In this document: positions 16,722 to 25,546 of the stretch, piece by piece
How positions within the stretch are numbered: the first letter of the stretch is position 1
Layout: each line of letters opens with the position of its first letter
Source: Streptomyces sp. Isolate_45
GTDB taxonomy: Bacteria > Actinomycetota > Actinomycetes > Streptomycetales > Streptomycetaceae
Direction of reading: 5' to 3'
Length of the DNA stretch: 64,000 nucleotides
Assembly (NCBI RefSeq): GCF_024721315.2
Contig: NZ_JANFAK020000033.1
Span: forward strand, 1-64,000
Notes under the pieces: generated by a model
What the model saw: the letters and a program-made list of their open reading frames with translations, nothing else
Database searches by the model: none
Told to the model about the DNA's origin: nothing
Made by a program: the position numbers and the translations under genes

Positions 16722-16988
16722 ATGCCCACGCTCGTCGGATGGCATGTCGAGCTGGAGTTCTCCGAGGAGGGCCACCGCACGGGCGCGGCGGCTATGCTCC
16801 GGCTCGCTGACGGCACCGAGATGAGGGCGCGCGGCTATGCCATGCGCCACCCGTCCGACCCGGAACAGCTTCGGGTCGGCGAGGAGATCGCGGGCGCGCG
16901 GGCGCTCATGGATCTCGCGTCCCAGATGCTGCAGAAGGCGCACACCGAGATCGACGAGGCCACGGGTAGGCCCTCCTATCCGCTGTAG
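16722..16988 (+). CDS. DUF1876 domain small protein
   Basis: 88 aa from ATG 16722 behind an excellent ribosome site, GGAGGTGG, 6 nt upstream. The body matches DUF1876: WHVELEFSEEGHRTGAAAML, then ADGTEMRARGYAMRHPSD, then GEEIAGARALMDLASQML. These short proteins resemble dsRBD-like alpha/beta folds and are common in actinomycetes. Their function is unknown. It is monocistronic, between two terminators. Confidence 0.88.
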   Translation: MPTLVGWHVELEFSEEGHRTGAAAMLRLADGTEMRARGYAMRHPSDPEQLRVGEEIAGARALMDLASQMLQKAHTEIDEATGRPSYPL

Positions 16989-17017
16989 CCGCGTCCGCGT
17001 ACGAACGAACCGGGTCC

Positions 17018-17059
17018 GACGGGCCCCTGCCGGACCTCGGGGCCCGGCAGGGGCCCGTC
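17018..17059. terminator. Bidirectional terminator between convergent genes
   Basis: GACGGGCCCCTGCCGG (17018-17033) pairs perfectly with CCGGCAGGGGCCCGTC (17044-17059), a 16-bp stem with a 10-nt loop. It separates the DUF1876 gene from the ABC permease gene, which ends at 17068 on the other strand. Confidence 0.85.
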
Positions 17060-17067
17060 CGCGCGGG

Positions 17068-17813
17068 TCAGCGGGTGCGGCGTTCGAACAGGGCCGCCGA
17101 CAGGACGACGGACACGGTCAGGATCCCGGCGCACCAGATCAGCGCCACCCAGGGGGAGTTGCCGGCGGGCTGGTCCAGCAGGAGGGCGCGCAGGGATTCG
17201 ATCACCGGTGTGAGGGGCTGGTGGTCGGCGAAGCCGTGGAGCCAGCCGGGCATCGTGTCGATGGGGACGAAGGCGCTGGAGGGGTAGGGCAGGAACATCA
17301 TCAGGAAGGTGAAGCCGCCGGCCGCCTCGGGGGTTTTGGCCAGCAGGCCGAGCGCGGCCGCGAGCCAGGAGATCGCCGTGATGTACGCGAGCAGCAGTCC
17401 GGCCGCCGCGAGGAAGGCGAGGGGGCCGGCCTGAGGCCGGAAGCCGATGGCGAGGGCCACGGCGAGGACGAGGGTCGTGGAGATCAGGTTGCGGGCCACG
17501 GAGGCCGCGACGTGTCCGGCGAGTATCGGCACGCCGCCGACGTCCAGGGAGCGGAAGCGGTCGACGACGCCGTTCCTCATGTCGTCGGCGACGGCGACGG
17601 CGGTGCTCGCCGCGCCGAATCCCGCGCAGAGCAGCATGGCGCCGGGGACCACGTAAGTGACGTAGGCGGTGCCGGTGTCGATCGCGCCGCCGAAGAAGTA
17701 GACGAAGATCAACATCAGCATGACGGGCAGCATCAGGGCGGTGACCAGGGCGTCCGGCTGCCTGCTGCTGATGCGCAGGCTGCGGCCGGCCAGGGCGAAG
17801 GCGGCGGGGGTCG

Positions 17814-17817
<4 letters not shown>
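17068..17817 (-). CDS. ABC-2 type exporter permease, DrrB-like
   Basis: 249 aa with about six membrane helices (LMLPVMLMLIFVYFFGGAID, TYVVPGAMLLCAGFGAAS, LISTTLVLAVALAIGF, FTFLMMFLPYPSSAFVP). The ABC-2 signature is around DDMRNGVVDRFRSLDVGGVP, the cytoplasmic coupling region. It pairs with the ATPase encoded immediately upstream, whose stop overlaps its ATG by 4 nt. The closest known pattern is daunorubicin-type drug efflux (DrrAB). The substrate is unknown; its regulation probably lies with the divergent TetR gene. Confidence 0.9.
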
Positions 17818-18740
<923 letters not shown>

Positions 18741-18767
18741 CGAGGACCGCGCTCCCTTCTGCTGGGC

Positions 18768-18811
18768 TTCTGCGTATGGGTTACGCGCTTCTGTGTAAGT
18801 AATACACAGAA
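18768..18811. promoter_or_regulatory. Two tandem operators between the ABC exporter and TetR genes
   Basis: TTCTGTGTA-N5-TACACAGAA (18789-18811) is a perfect inverted repeat. Just beside it, TTCTGCGTA-N5-TACGC (18768-18786) repeats the same design with an imperfect outer arm. The two centres (18779 and 18800) are 21 bp apart, two helical turns, so two TetR dimers could bind one DNA face. The sites lie between divergent starts at 18740 and 18853. Autoregulation with exporter repression is the usual logic for such pairs. Confidence 0.8.
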
Positions 18812-18852
18812 CTAGGATGTGGGTCAACGATCGAGGAGGGAGGGTGGGTGAC

Positions 18853-19629
18853 ATGACGCGCGAACCGGCGGACGATCCGGCACGGGACACCGGGCTTCCG
18901 GCGAGCCTGGAAGTGGCCTGGGGCCTGCGCGAACGCCCCGCCAAGGGCCCCAGACCCACCCTCACCCTCACGAAGATCGTGGACGCGGCCGTCGCGCTCG
19001 CCGCGAGCGAGGGCACCGACGCCGTCTCCATGGGCCGGGTCGCCAAGGAGCTCGGCGTCTCCACGATGTCCCTGTACCGGTACGTCACGGCCAAGGAGGA
19101 GCTCTACATCCTCATGTCGGACGCCGGCGTCGGCGCCCCGCCCGAACCCGCCGGCGAACCCGGCGCGGGCTGGCGGGAGCTCGTGTCGCGGTGGGCGTAC
19201 GCGCAGCGCGCCGTCCTGATGGCCAACCCCTGGATCCTGCGCATCCCGCTCACCGGAGCCCCCGTCAGCCCCAACCAGCTGGCTTGGATGGAACGCGGGC
19301 TCGCGGCCCTGGCCGACACCGGACTCCACGAGGGCGAGAAGATCTCGGCGATCATCCTGATCGGCGGCCTGGTGCGCAACGAGGCCACCATGGCCGCCGA
19401 CATGATGGACGCCATCGTGAAGTCCGGGGTCGCCCCCGACCAGGTGATGGCCCGCTACCTCCGCACACTGCGCCTGATGACCGGCCCGGACACCCATCCG
19501 GCGGTGACCCGGCTGCTGGAGTCCGACGCGTTCACGGGCTCCGACGACCCGGACTTCCAGTTCGCCTTCGGCCTCGGCCGCGTACTGGACGGCCTGGCCG
19601 CACTGATCAGCGAGCGCTCCGCTCCTTAG
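18853..19629 (+). CDS. TetR-family repressor of the adjacent ABC exporter
   Basis: 258 aa from ATG 18853 with GAGGAGGGAGGG about 8 nt upstream; an earlier ATG at 18817 lies beside the operator and lacks a ribosome site. The helix-turn-helix region is LTKIVDAAVALAASEGTDAV, MGRVAKELGVSTMSLYRYVT. The C-terminal ligand domain (about 90-255) is of the TetR_C type that often binds drugs. About 30 residues precede the usual start of the fold (RERPAKGPRPTLT). The stop overlaps the convergent DUF3995 gene by 4 nt. Confidence 0.9.
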   Translation: MTREPADDPARDTGLPASLEVAWGLRERPAKGPRPTLTLTKIVDAAVALAASEGTDAVSMGRVAKELGVSTMSLYRYVTAKEELYILMSDAGVGAPPEPAGEPGAGWRELVSRWAYAQRAVLMANPWILRIPLTGAPVSPNQLAWMERGLAALADTGLHEGEKISAIILIGGLVRNEATMAADMMDAIVKSGVAPDQVMARYLRTLRLMTGPDTHPAVTRLLESDAFTGSDDPDFQFAFGLGRVLDGLAALISERSAP

Positions 19630-20138
19630 GCGGGCCGCCCCGGGCGGGGACGCCCGGGCGCCGGGGTGCCGGTACGCCGGGGTGCCCGTACGAGTCGGGC
19701 CGCCGCCCAGGCGAAGGCCAGGCAGACGGGCGTGTACAGGGCCAGGTTGAGGACGCGGAACGGCCCGTCGGGCGGGGAGTCGAGGAGCCCGACGGCCCAG
19801 CCCAGGCCCGCGAGGCCGCGTACGGCGAGCCCGGCGGCGACCGCGGCCGTGACGGCGCGCGCGACGCGCCCGCCCCGGTCGTGCGCGCGGGCGAGGACGG
19901 CCGCGGCGCCGATCAGGGTCACGGCGGCCAGCGGCAGGACGACGCGCGGGGCGAAGGAGGTCTCCAGGCCGAGCACGGCGAGGGACAGGGCCCGTTCGTC
20001 GGCCGCGGGCCACGTCGCGCCGGTGGCCCAGTACAGGTGGGCCAGCCCGTCGGCGGCGAGGAGGGCGGCCGTCGCGCGGCCCAGGCGGAGGCGGGTCGGG
20101 GGTGTGCGCTTTGTGGACGTGAGCGTCGTGGTCTGCAT
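19626..20138 (-). CDS. DUF3995 integral membrane protein
   Basis: 170 aa with four hydrophobic segments: ATAALLAADGLAHLYWATGA, VVLPLAAVTLIGAAAVL, VTAAVAAGLAVRGLAGLGWA and LALYTPVCLAFAWAAARLV. This matches the DUF3995 family of small membrane proteins with unknown function. No purine-rich ribosome site precedes the ATG, so the start is uncertain. It overlaps the TetR stop tail-to-tail, which means transcripts from the two genes collide. Confidence 0.75.
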   Translation of the reverse strand: MQTTTLTSTKRTPPTRLRLGRATAALLAADGLAHLYWATGATWPAADERALSLAVLGLETSFAPRVVLPLAAVTLIGAAAVLARAHDRGGRVARAVTAAVAAGLAVRGLAGLGWAVGLLDSPPDGPFRVLNLALYTPVCLAFAWAAARLVRAPRRTGTPAPGRPRPGRPA

Positions 20139-20150
20139 GCAGGAAGGGAG

Positions 20151-20183
20151 GGGGCCCTCGGGAGGAACATTCCCGTGGGCCCC
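20151..20183 (-). terminator. Terminator after the VOC gene
   Basis: GGGGCCC-tc-GGGA (20151-20163) pairs with TCCC-gt-GGGCCCC (20171-20183), an 11-bp stem with a 2 x 2 internal loop. It lies 28 bp past the VOC stop on the minus strand. Confidence 0.6.
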
Positions 20184-20210
20184 GTCACAGTGCGGGTGGT
20201 GGGGTGGGGA

Positions 20211-21017
20211 TCAGGCGGGCGGCTCCGGGGCGTTCGCCGTGATCACCGCGAACGGGCCGCCCTGCGGGTCGGTGAGGACGGCCATGCGGCCCACCGGCAT
20301 GTCGAAGGCCGGGGCGAGGACGTTGCCCCCGGCGCGGGTGGTGGCGGCCTGGATCTCGTCGACGCTGTCGGCGTGGAAGTACGGCAGCCAGTTGGGCGGC
20401 GTACCGGGCGGCAGGTTGTCGAGGTTCATCATCCCGGCGACCGCGCGCCCGCCCACCTTGAACTCCGTGTACCCCTCGGTGCCGGGCATCTCGGACGCGG
20501 CCGTGGTGACGGGCAGGATCGACGAGTAGAACGCGGAGGCGGCGGCGGTGTCGCCGGTGGTCAACTCGTTCCAGATGAGGGCGCCGTGCTCGTTGACGAT
20601 GCCCGCGCCGTCGAAGGTGCCGGGCTCCCACAGGCCGAAGACGGCGCCGGTCGGGTCGGCGACGACCGCCATCCGTCCGAGGTCCATGACGCCCATCGGG
20701 CCCATCATGACCGTGCCGCCGGCGTCGGTGACGGACTTGAGGGTGGAGTCGATGGCGTCGGTGGACAGGTACGTCGTCCACACGGTCGGCGGCATCGGGT
20801 CGGGGACGGAGCCGTCCGGGTTCGACGCCTTCATGATCCCGGCGACGGGCTTGCCCTTGAGGGTGCAGACGGAGTACCCGCCCTGCTCGGCCGGGCCGAT
20901 CTCGCCCTGCCAGCCGAAGAGGTCGCAGTAGAAGTCGAGGGCCGCCTGCTGGTCGGGGACGAACAGGTCGATCCAACAGGGAGTGCCGGGCTTGTAGGGG
21001 CCGTTCATGTCGGGCAC
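20211..21017 (-). CDS. Two-domain VOC family (glyoxalase/bleomycin resistance-like) protein
   Basis: 268 aa from GTG 21017, chosen because CGGAGG is 5 nt upstream; the ATG at 21008 is a weaker choice. Two VOC modules are visible, each with the beta-alpha-beta-beta-beta pattern. Module 1 (about 10-130) has PCWIDLFVPDQQAALDFY and GRMAVVADPTGAVFGLW; module 2 (about 140-265) has LIWNELTTGDTAAASAFY and GRMAVLTDPQGGPFAVI. Metal-ligand positions are poorly conserved, so catalysis is uncertain. Streptomyces hydroxylase-like and antibiotic-binding proteins share this layout. Confidence 0.88.
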   Translation of the reverse strand: MPDMNGPYKPGTPCWIDLFVPDQQAALDFYCDLFGWQGEIGPAEQGGYSVCTLKGKPVAGIMKASNPDGSVPDPMPPTVWTTYLSTDAIDSTLKSVTDAGGTVMMGPMGVMDLGRMAVVADPTGAVFGLWEPGTFDGAGIVNEHGALIWNELTTGDTAAASAFYSSILPVTTAASEMPGTEGYTEFKVGGRAVAGMMNLDNLPPGTPPNWLPYFHADSVDEIQAATTRAGGNVLAPAFDMPVGRMAVLTDPQGGPFAVITANAPEPPA

Positions 21018-21398
21018 GGATGCCTCCGGGTGGTGCGGGGGCGGGCGGGCGCCCGCCGGGGGAAGGACGGGCCGTCCCCTACCCGGCCGGTGGGGGACGA
21101 ACCGGGCCGTACGGGTGACCGTCGCCTGGCCGGCGGTGGGGCGGGGGCCTGCGGCTGCGGCTGGGCCTGGCCGGGGGTGGGGGCCTGCGGAGGGTGCGGG
21201 GGCTTGGTAGCGGGACTGGGGTGGGAGGCCGCCGGCGGGGCCGGTTGCTGGTGGGCCGTTAGGTGGTACGGGTGGCGGTGGTGCCGTGCCGTGCCGTGCC
21301 GGCGGCGGACGTGGGGTGGTGCTGGGTGTTCGACGGCGGCCCTCAGGTGGTGCCGGAGTATTCGGGGGCCGCCGTCGGGGCGGGGTGCTGGTGGGTCG
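21018..21398. other. Low-complexity gap with decayed copy of the surface gene 3' end
   Basis: No convincing gene occupies these 380 bp. (GTGCC)x4 occurs at 21281-21300. The stretch around 21243-21285 resembles the 3' end of the surface-protein gene at 21383-21425: on the minus strand both share ACCACCT(G/A)ACG(A/G)CCCACCAGCA, including the stop region. This looks like an old partial duplication. Several frames are open through it only because of the G-rich composition. Confidence 0.5.
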
Positions 21399-23417
21399 TC
21401 AGGTGGTGCGGCGGCGGTGGCGGCCCGTACCGGCCGCCAGCGCCGCTCCGAGGGCCACGGTGAGGCCGGCGCCGTTGAGGGCCCAGCCGGTGGCGCTGCC
21501 GGTGGAGGCGAGTTCACCGGACGGCTGGTCGCCGATCGGCTGGAGGCCGCCGTTGGGCACCGGCACGTTCCCCGCGCCGCCGCCGCTGCCGCCCCCGTTG
21601 CCGGTGCTGCCTCCGGGTGTGCCACCCGAGTTCCCTCCGGGGGCACCGCCCGGGTTTCCGCCGGAGTTCCCACCCGGTGTGCCGCCCGGGTTTCCACCGG
21701 GCGTGCCGCCGGGGCCCCCACCCGGCGTGCCGACGGGGTCGCCCCCGGGAGTTCCCCCTGGCGTCCCGCCGGGGGTCCCGCCGGGGTCGCCCCCAGGAGT
21801 TCCGCCGGGCGTGCCGCCCGGGTCACCTCCCGGTGTACCGCCAGGTTCTCCGCCGGGCGTCCCGCCGGGGTCGCCTCCGGGCGTGCCACCTGGCGTGCCG
21901 CCGGGGTCTCCGCCGGGGGTCCCGCCGGGGTCGCCCCCGGGAGTTCCGCCCGGGGTTCCGCCCGGCGTGCCGCCGGGGTCGCCCCCGGGAGTTCCGCCCG
22001 GCGTTCCGCCCGGGTCGCCCCCGGGAGTTCCGCCTGGGGTGCCGCCCGGCGTTCCGCCCGGGTCCCCGCCAGGCGTGCCGCCAGGCGTGTCGCCCGGGGT
22101 GGGGGCCGGTGTCAGGAGGGTGGTCAGGTGGCGGGGGGAGCGGGAGGCGGCCCAGGGGGGTGGGGTTTCCGCGTCTACCTGGGAGGTGCCCCAGGAGAAG
22201 AAGGACATCGAGCCGGTCGGGGTGTCGGCGGCGAAGCGGACGCGGACCGGGACGTCGAAGGTCTCGCCGGCGGCGATCGGGCCCTGGGTGAGACCGGCCG
22301 CGTAGAAGAAGCCGCCCTCCTCGGCGAGGACCTCGACGGGCTGCCAGGTCACCGCGCCGTCGGTGCCGGTGCGTTGGACCTCGACCGTGATCTGCGAGGC
22401 CTGCATGGCGACGAAGTCCGGCCGGGCCATGACCAGTCCCAGGTTGAACGCGGCCAGCGCGCCCTTCCCGCTGTTGTCCACGCGCACCGAGAGGTTCGTC
22501 CAGTCGCCGCCCGCCCGCACGCTCTCGGGTACGCCGCTCACCGTCAGCGCTGGGCCGGCGACGAGGACCGGGTCCTCGTCGCCGCCGGTCGCGCCGGTGA
22601 TCCTGGTCGGGTACGAGGACGTGGGGGAGGTGCCGGTGGAGTTGCCGACCCGGCTCTTCCCGTCCGACGTCAGGTCGAACAGCACGACCGGGGTGTCCGC
22701 CGCGAAGCTGATCCGTACGTCGATCGCGCGGACCTGACCGGCCGGTACCGACGCCGAGGTGCCCAGGGCGTAGCCCAGGGCGGGCGCCGCGTCCGGGTCG
22801 TCCACGGGCGCGGCCGGCTGCCAGACACCGTCGGCCGTCCGGTACTCGACCTTGACGTGGGCGGACGTGAACGCCCCCGCGGCCTGCGCCACGCCCAGCT
22901 CCGGCGTGTACCCCGGCACGGCCACGTGCCCCGAGTTGTCGACGGTCACCGTGAGCGGCGTCCAACTGCCGTCGGCCGGGAAACCGCCCTGCGGGATGCC
23001 CTGGACGGTGACCTCGGGCCCCATCAGGATCCGGTCCGACGTCTCCTCGGCCGTTTCGGACGGCGCCGACGGCTCCGACGGCGCCGACGTCTCGGCCGCG
23101 GTGTTCTGGGCATCGGCCCCTGCCGCGCCCTGCGGCTGCGCCGCCGCGGGCACCGGCACCGGCGCCGGTACGGACACCGGTACGGGTGCCGGGACCGGAG
23201 CGGGGGCCTGCGCCTCGGCCGCCGGCTCGGAGGCCACGGCCTCCGCCGCCTTCTCCGGAGCCGGGGCCGGAGCCGGAGCCGGAACCCCGTCCTCCGCCGG
23301 CAAGGCGTCCGGCACGGTCATCGATGGTTGGTCTTCGGCCATCGCGGGCGCCGCCATCAGCAGTGTTTGACCCGCCACCGCCGCGGCGGCCGCCACGGCC
23401 ATGCGCTTGAGCTGCAT
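21399..23417 (-). CDS. Sortase-anchored surface protein with PGGx tetrapeptide repeats
   Basis: 672 aa. A signal peptide (MQLKRMAVAAAAAVAGQTLL, cleavage near AMA-ED) is followed by a ~100-residue Ala/Pro/Glu-rich segment. Two related beta-type modules come next (about 130-270 and 280-420), each with GP.VTVQGIP/ALTVSGVP and LTVTVDNSG/LSVRVDNSG strands. A PGGT/PGGD repeat fills ~440-600. The end GELASTG, a hydrophobic span and RHRRRTT form a cell-wall sorting signal; LASTG fits the LAxTG motif of Streptomyces class E sortases. The mature protein would be displayed on peptidoglycan. GGGGAGGAAAG precedes the ATG. Confidence 0.88.
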   Translation of the reverse strand: MQLKRMAVAAAAAVAGQTLLMAAPAMAEDQPSMTVPDALPAEDGVPAPAPAPAPEKAAEAVASEPAAEAQAPAPVPAPVPVSVPAPVPVPAAAQPQGAAGADAQNTAAETSAPSEPSAPSETAEETSDRILMGPEVTVQGIPQGGFPADGSWTPLTVTVDNSGHVAVPGYTPELGVAQAAGAFTSAHVKVEYRTADGVWQPAAPVDDPDAAPALGYALGTSASVPAGQVRAIDVRISFAADTPVVLFDLTSDGKSRVGNSTGTSPTSSYPTRITGATGGDEDPVLVAGPALTVSGVPESVRAGGDWTNLSVRVDNSGKGALAAFNLGLVMARPDFVAMQASQITVEVQRTGTDGAVTWQPVEVLAEEGGFFYAAGLTQGPIAAGETFDVPVRVRFAADTPTGSMSFFSWGTSQVDAETPPPWAASRSPRHLTTLLTPAPTPGDTPGGTPGGDPGGTPGGTPGGTPGGDPGGTPGGTPGGDPGGTPGGTPGGTPGGDPGGTPGGDPGGTPGGTPGGDPGGTPGGEPGGTPGGDPGGTPGGTPGGDPGGTPGGTPGGTPGGDPVGTPGGGPGGTPGGNPGGTPGGNSGGNPGGAPGGNSGGTPGGSTGNGGGSGGGAGNVPVPNGGLQPIGDQPSGELASTGSATGWALNGAGLTVALGAALAAGTGRHRRRTT
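21610..22100 (-). repeat. Tandem PGGx-coding repeat, 12-bp period
   Basis: About forty degenerate 12-bp units encode Pro-Gly-Gly-Thr or Pro-Gly-Gly-Asp (occasionally Glu, Asn or Ser). The period is 4 residues, so it is not collagen (Gly-X-Y). The units keep frame while varying at third codon positions, which indicates selection on the peptide. Copy number may vary between strains and may be mis-assembled. Confidence 0.85.
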
Positions 23418-23530
23418 GTTCTTTCCTCCCCGGGCTCCGAACGCTTGCCCGGACCCACCCCGAACCCCTTGGAACGCGCCCAGGTTAGTGAGACGGAAGG
23501 AGCCGGCGGGGAGATATGGAAATCAGAAAT

Positions 23531-23567
23531 GCGTACGGCCCCGGCAGCGGGTGCCGGGGCCGTACGC
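23531..23567 (-). terminator. Rho-independent terminator of argS
   Basis: GCGTACGGCCCCGGCA (23531-23546) pairs perfectly with TGCCGGGGCCGTACGC (23552-23567): 16 bp, 5-nt loop. On the minus strand it is followed by the T-rich ATTTCTGATTTCC. Confidence 0.9.
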
Positions 23568-23595
23568 GCTCACCCGGCCGTGCGCCGGGCCGGGG

Positions 23596-25368
23596 TCACA
23601 GCTTCTCGGGGGTGCGGATCCCGAGGAGGGACATGCCCTTGTTGAGGGTGCGGGCGGTCAGCTCGCACAGGAACAGCCGGTTCTCACCGACGACGAGTTC
23701 CGGCTGCGGCTTCACGACCGGGCACTCCGTGTAGAACGTCGTGAACAGCGACGCCAACTGGTACAGGTACGCGGCCACCTTGTGCGGCGCGTACTCCGCG
23801 GCCGCCTCCTCCACGAGCGCCCCGAACGCGTCCAGGTGCAGACCCAGCGCCCGCTCCGCCGGGGCCAGTTCCAGCTCAGGGTGGGCCACCGGCGAACGGT
23901 CGCCCGCGTTGCGCAGGATGGACCGGATGCGGGCGTACGCGTACTGGAGGTACACGGACGTGTCGCCGGTCAGCGAGACCATCTGGTCCAGGTCGAACTT
24001 GTAGTCCCGCGCGGCGGAGGTGGACAGGTCCGCGTACTTGACCGCGCCGATCCCGACCTGGAGACCGTTCTCGACGATCTCCTCCTCGCTGAGCAGGCCG
24101 CGCTCCGCGTCCTTGTCGCGGACCACGGTGGTCGCCCGCTCCACGGCCTCGTCGAGCAGGTCCACGAGCCGTACGGTCTCGCCCTCACGGGTCTTGAACG
24201 GCTTGCCGTCCTTGCCGAGGACGGTGCCGAAGGCCAGCTGGACCGCCTTGACCTCGTCGTTCAGCCAGCCGGCCCGGCGGGCCGTCTCGAAGACCATCTT
24301 GAAGTGCAGGGACTGACGGGCGTCGACGACGTACAGCAGCGTCGAGGCCTTCAGGTTGCCGACGCGGTCACGGATCGCGGACAGGTCGGTCGCCGCGTAG
24401 CCGAAACCACCGTCGGACTTCTGGACGATCAGCGGGGTCGGGTTGCCGTCCTGGCCCTTGTACTCGTCGAAGAACACGCACAGCGCGCCGTTGGACCGGA
24501 CGGCGACGCCCGAGTCCTCCAGCAGCTTGCAGGTCTCCACCAGCATGTCGTTGTAGCCGGACTCGCCGACGACGTCCTCGTCCTGGATGTCCATGTCCAG
24601 CTTGTTGAAGACGGAGTAGAAGTAGATCTTCGACTCGTCCACGAACCGCTGCCACAGGGCGAGCGTCTCCGGGTCGCCGGCCTGGAGGCCGACCACACGG
24701 GCCCGGGCCCGGGTCTTGAAGTCCTCGTCGGAGTCGAAGACGGCGCGCGAGGCCTTGTACAGCCGGTTCAGGTTGGACATGGCCTCCTCGCCGGAGACCT
24801 CCTCGTCCGACTTGTGGTCCAGCTCGTGCGGGTGCTCCAGCAGGTACTGGATCAGCATGCCGAACTGGGTGCCCCAGTCGCCGATGTGGTGGCGACGGAC
24901 CACGGTCTCGCCCGTGAACTCCAGGATCTCCACCATCGCGGCGCCGATCACGGCGGAACGCAGGTGGCCGACGTGCATCTCCTTCGCGACGTTCGGCTGG
25001 GCGTAGTCGATGACCGTCGTGCCCGGGTTCGCCGCGAGGGCGACGCCGAGGCGGTCGTCCGCGGCGCGCGCCGCGAGGGTCTCGATGATCGCCCGGTCGG
25101 TGATCGTGATGTTGAGGAAGCCGGGGCCGGAGACCTCGATCTCACGGATCAGGTCACCGGTCGCGATGGCCTCGACCACGGTCGTCGCCAACTCGCGCGG
25201 GTTGGCCTTGGCCTTCTTCGCGAGCGCGAGGATCCCGTTGGCCTGGAAGTCGGCCCGGTCGCTACGTCGCAGCAGCGGGTCGGTCGCACCGGCCTCCGGC
25301 AGGGCGGAGGCAAGGGCGTCCGCGACGCGCTGATCGACGGAAGAAGCGAGGGAAGGGACCGAGGCCAT
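23596..25368 (-). CDS. argS: Arginyl-tRNA synthetase
   Basis: 590 aa from ATG 25368, with AGGA about 10 nt upstream. It charges tRNA(Arg). The N-terminal Add-1 domain spans ~1-110. The class I HIGH motif is in [17 protein letters not shown], and [14 protein letters not shown] is the family signature. The KMSKS loop is degenerate, [14 protein letters not shown], as is normal for ArgRS. The DALR anticodon-binding domain is at the end ([18 protein letters not shown] to [18 protein letters not shown]). Its length is normal. It is divergent from lysS, with about 180 bp between the starts. Confidence 0.97.
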   Translation of the reverse strand: MASVPSLASSVDQRVADALASALPEAGATDPLLRRSDRADFQANGILALAKKAKANPRELATTVVEAIATGDLIREIEVSGPGFLNITITDRAIIETLAARAADDRLGVALAANPGTTVIDYAQPNVAKEMHVGHLRSAVIGAAMVEILEFTGETVVRRHHIGDWGTQFGMLIQYLLEHPHELDHKSDEEVSGEEAMSNLNRLYKASRAVFDSDEDFKTRARARVVGLQAGDPETLALWQRFVDESKIYFYSVFNKLDMDIQDEDVVGESGYNDMLVETCKLLEDSGVAVRSNGALCVFFDEYKGQDGNPTPLIVQKSDGGFGYAATDLSAIRDRVGNLKASTLLYVVDARQSLHFKMVFETARRAGWLNDEVKAVQLAFGTVLGKDGKPFKTREGETVRLVDLLDEAVERATTVVRDKDAERGLLSEEEIVENGLQVGIGAVKYADLSTSAARDYKFDLDQMVSLTGDTSVYLQYAYARIRSILRNAGDRSPVAHPELELAPAERALGLHLDAFGALVEEAAAEYAPHKVAAYLYQLASLFTTFYTECPVVKPQPELVVGENRLFLCELTARTLNKGMSLLGIRTPEKL

Positions 25369-25546
25369 GAGCTGCCGTTCCTGTGAGGTTGCACGTGAGG
25401 ACGCACTTGGGTGTTCCGACAAGTGCCGAGTATCCCACGCGGGGGCCGTCGGCCTCGCGGGATATCAGAGGGTGGAAGCAACCCCGGAGCGCTCCCCTCC
25501 GTCTGGGAGAATGGCTGAAGCCAGCATTCGAGTAGAAGGACGTGTC

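Noticed and set aside
21610..22100. Possible CRISPR array or non-coding satellite
   Set aside because: Units are 12 bp without spacers, stay in frame and encode PGGx, so it is a coding repeat.
19191..23645. A 1484-codon open frame on the plus strand
   Set aside because: It runs antisense through the DUF3995, VOC and surface-protein genes and continues past the argS terminator. Its composition is that of a GC-rich shadow frame, with no family-like sequence.
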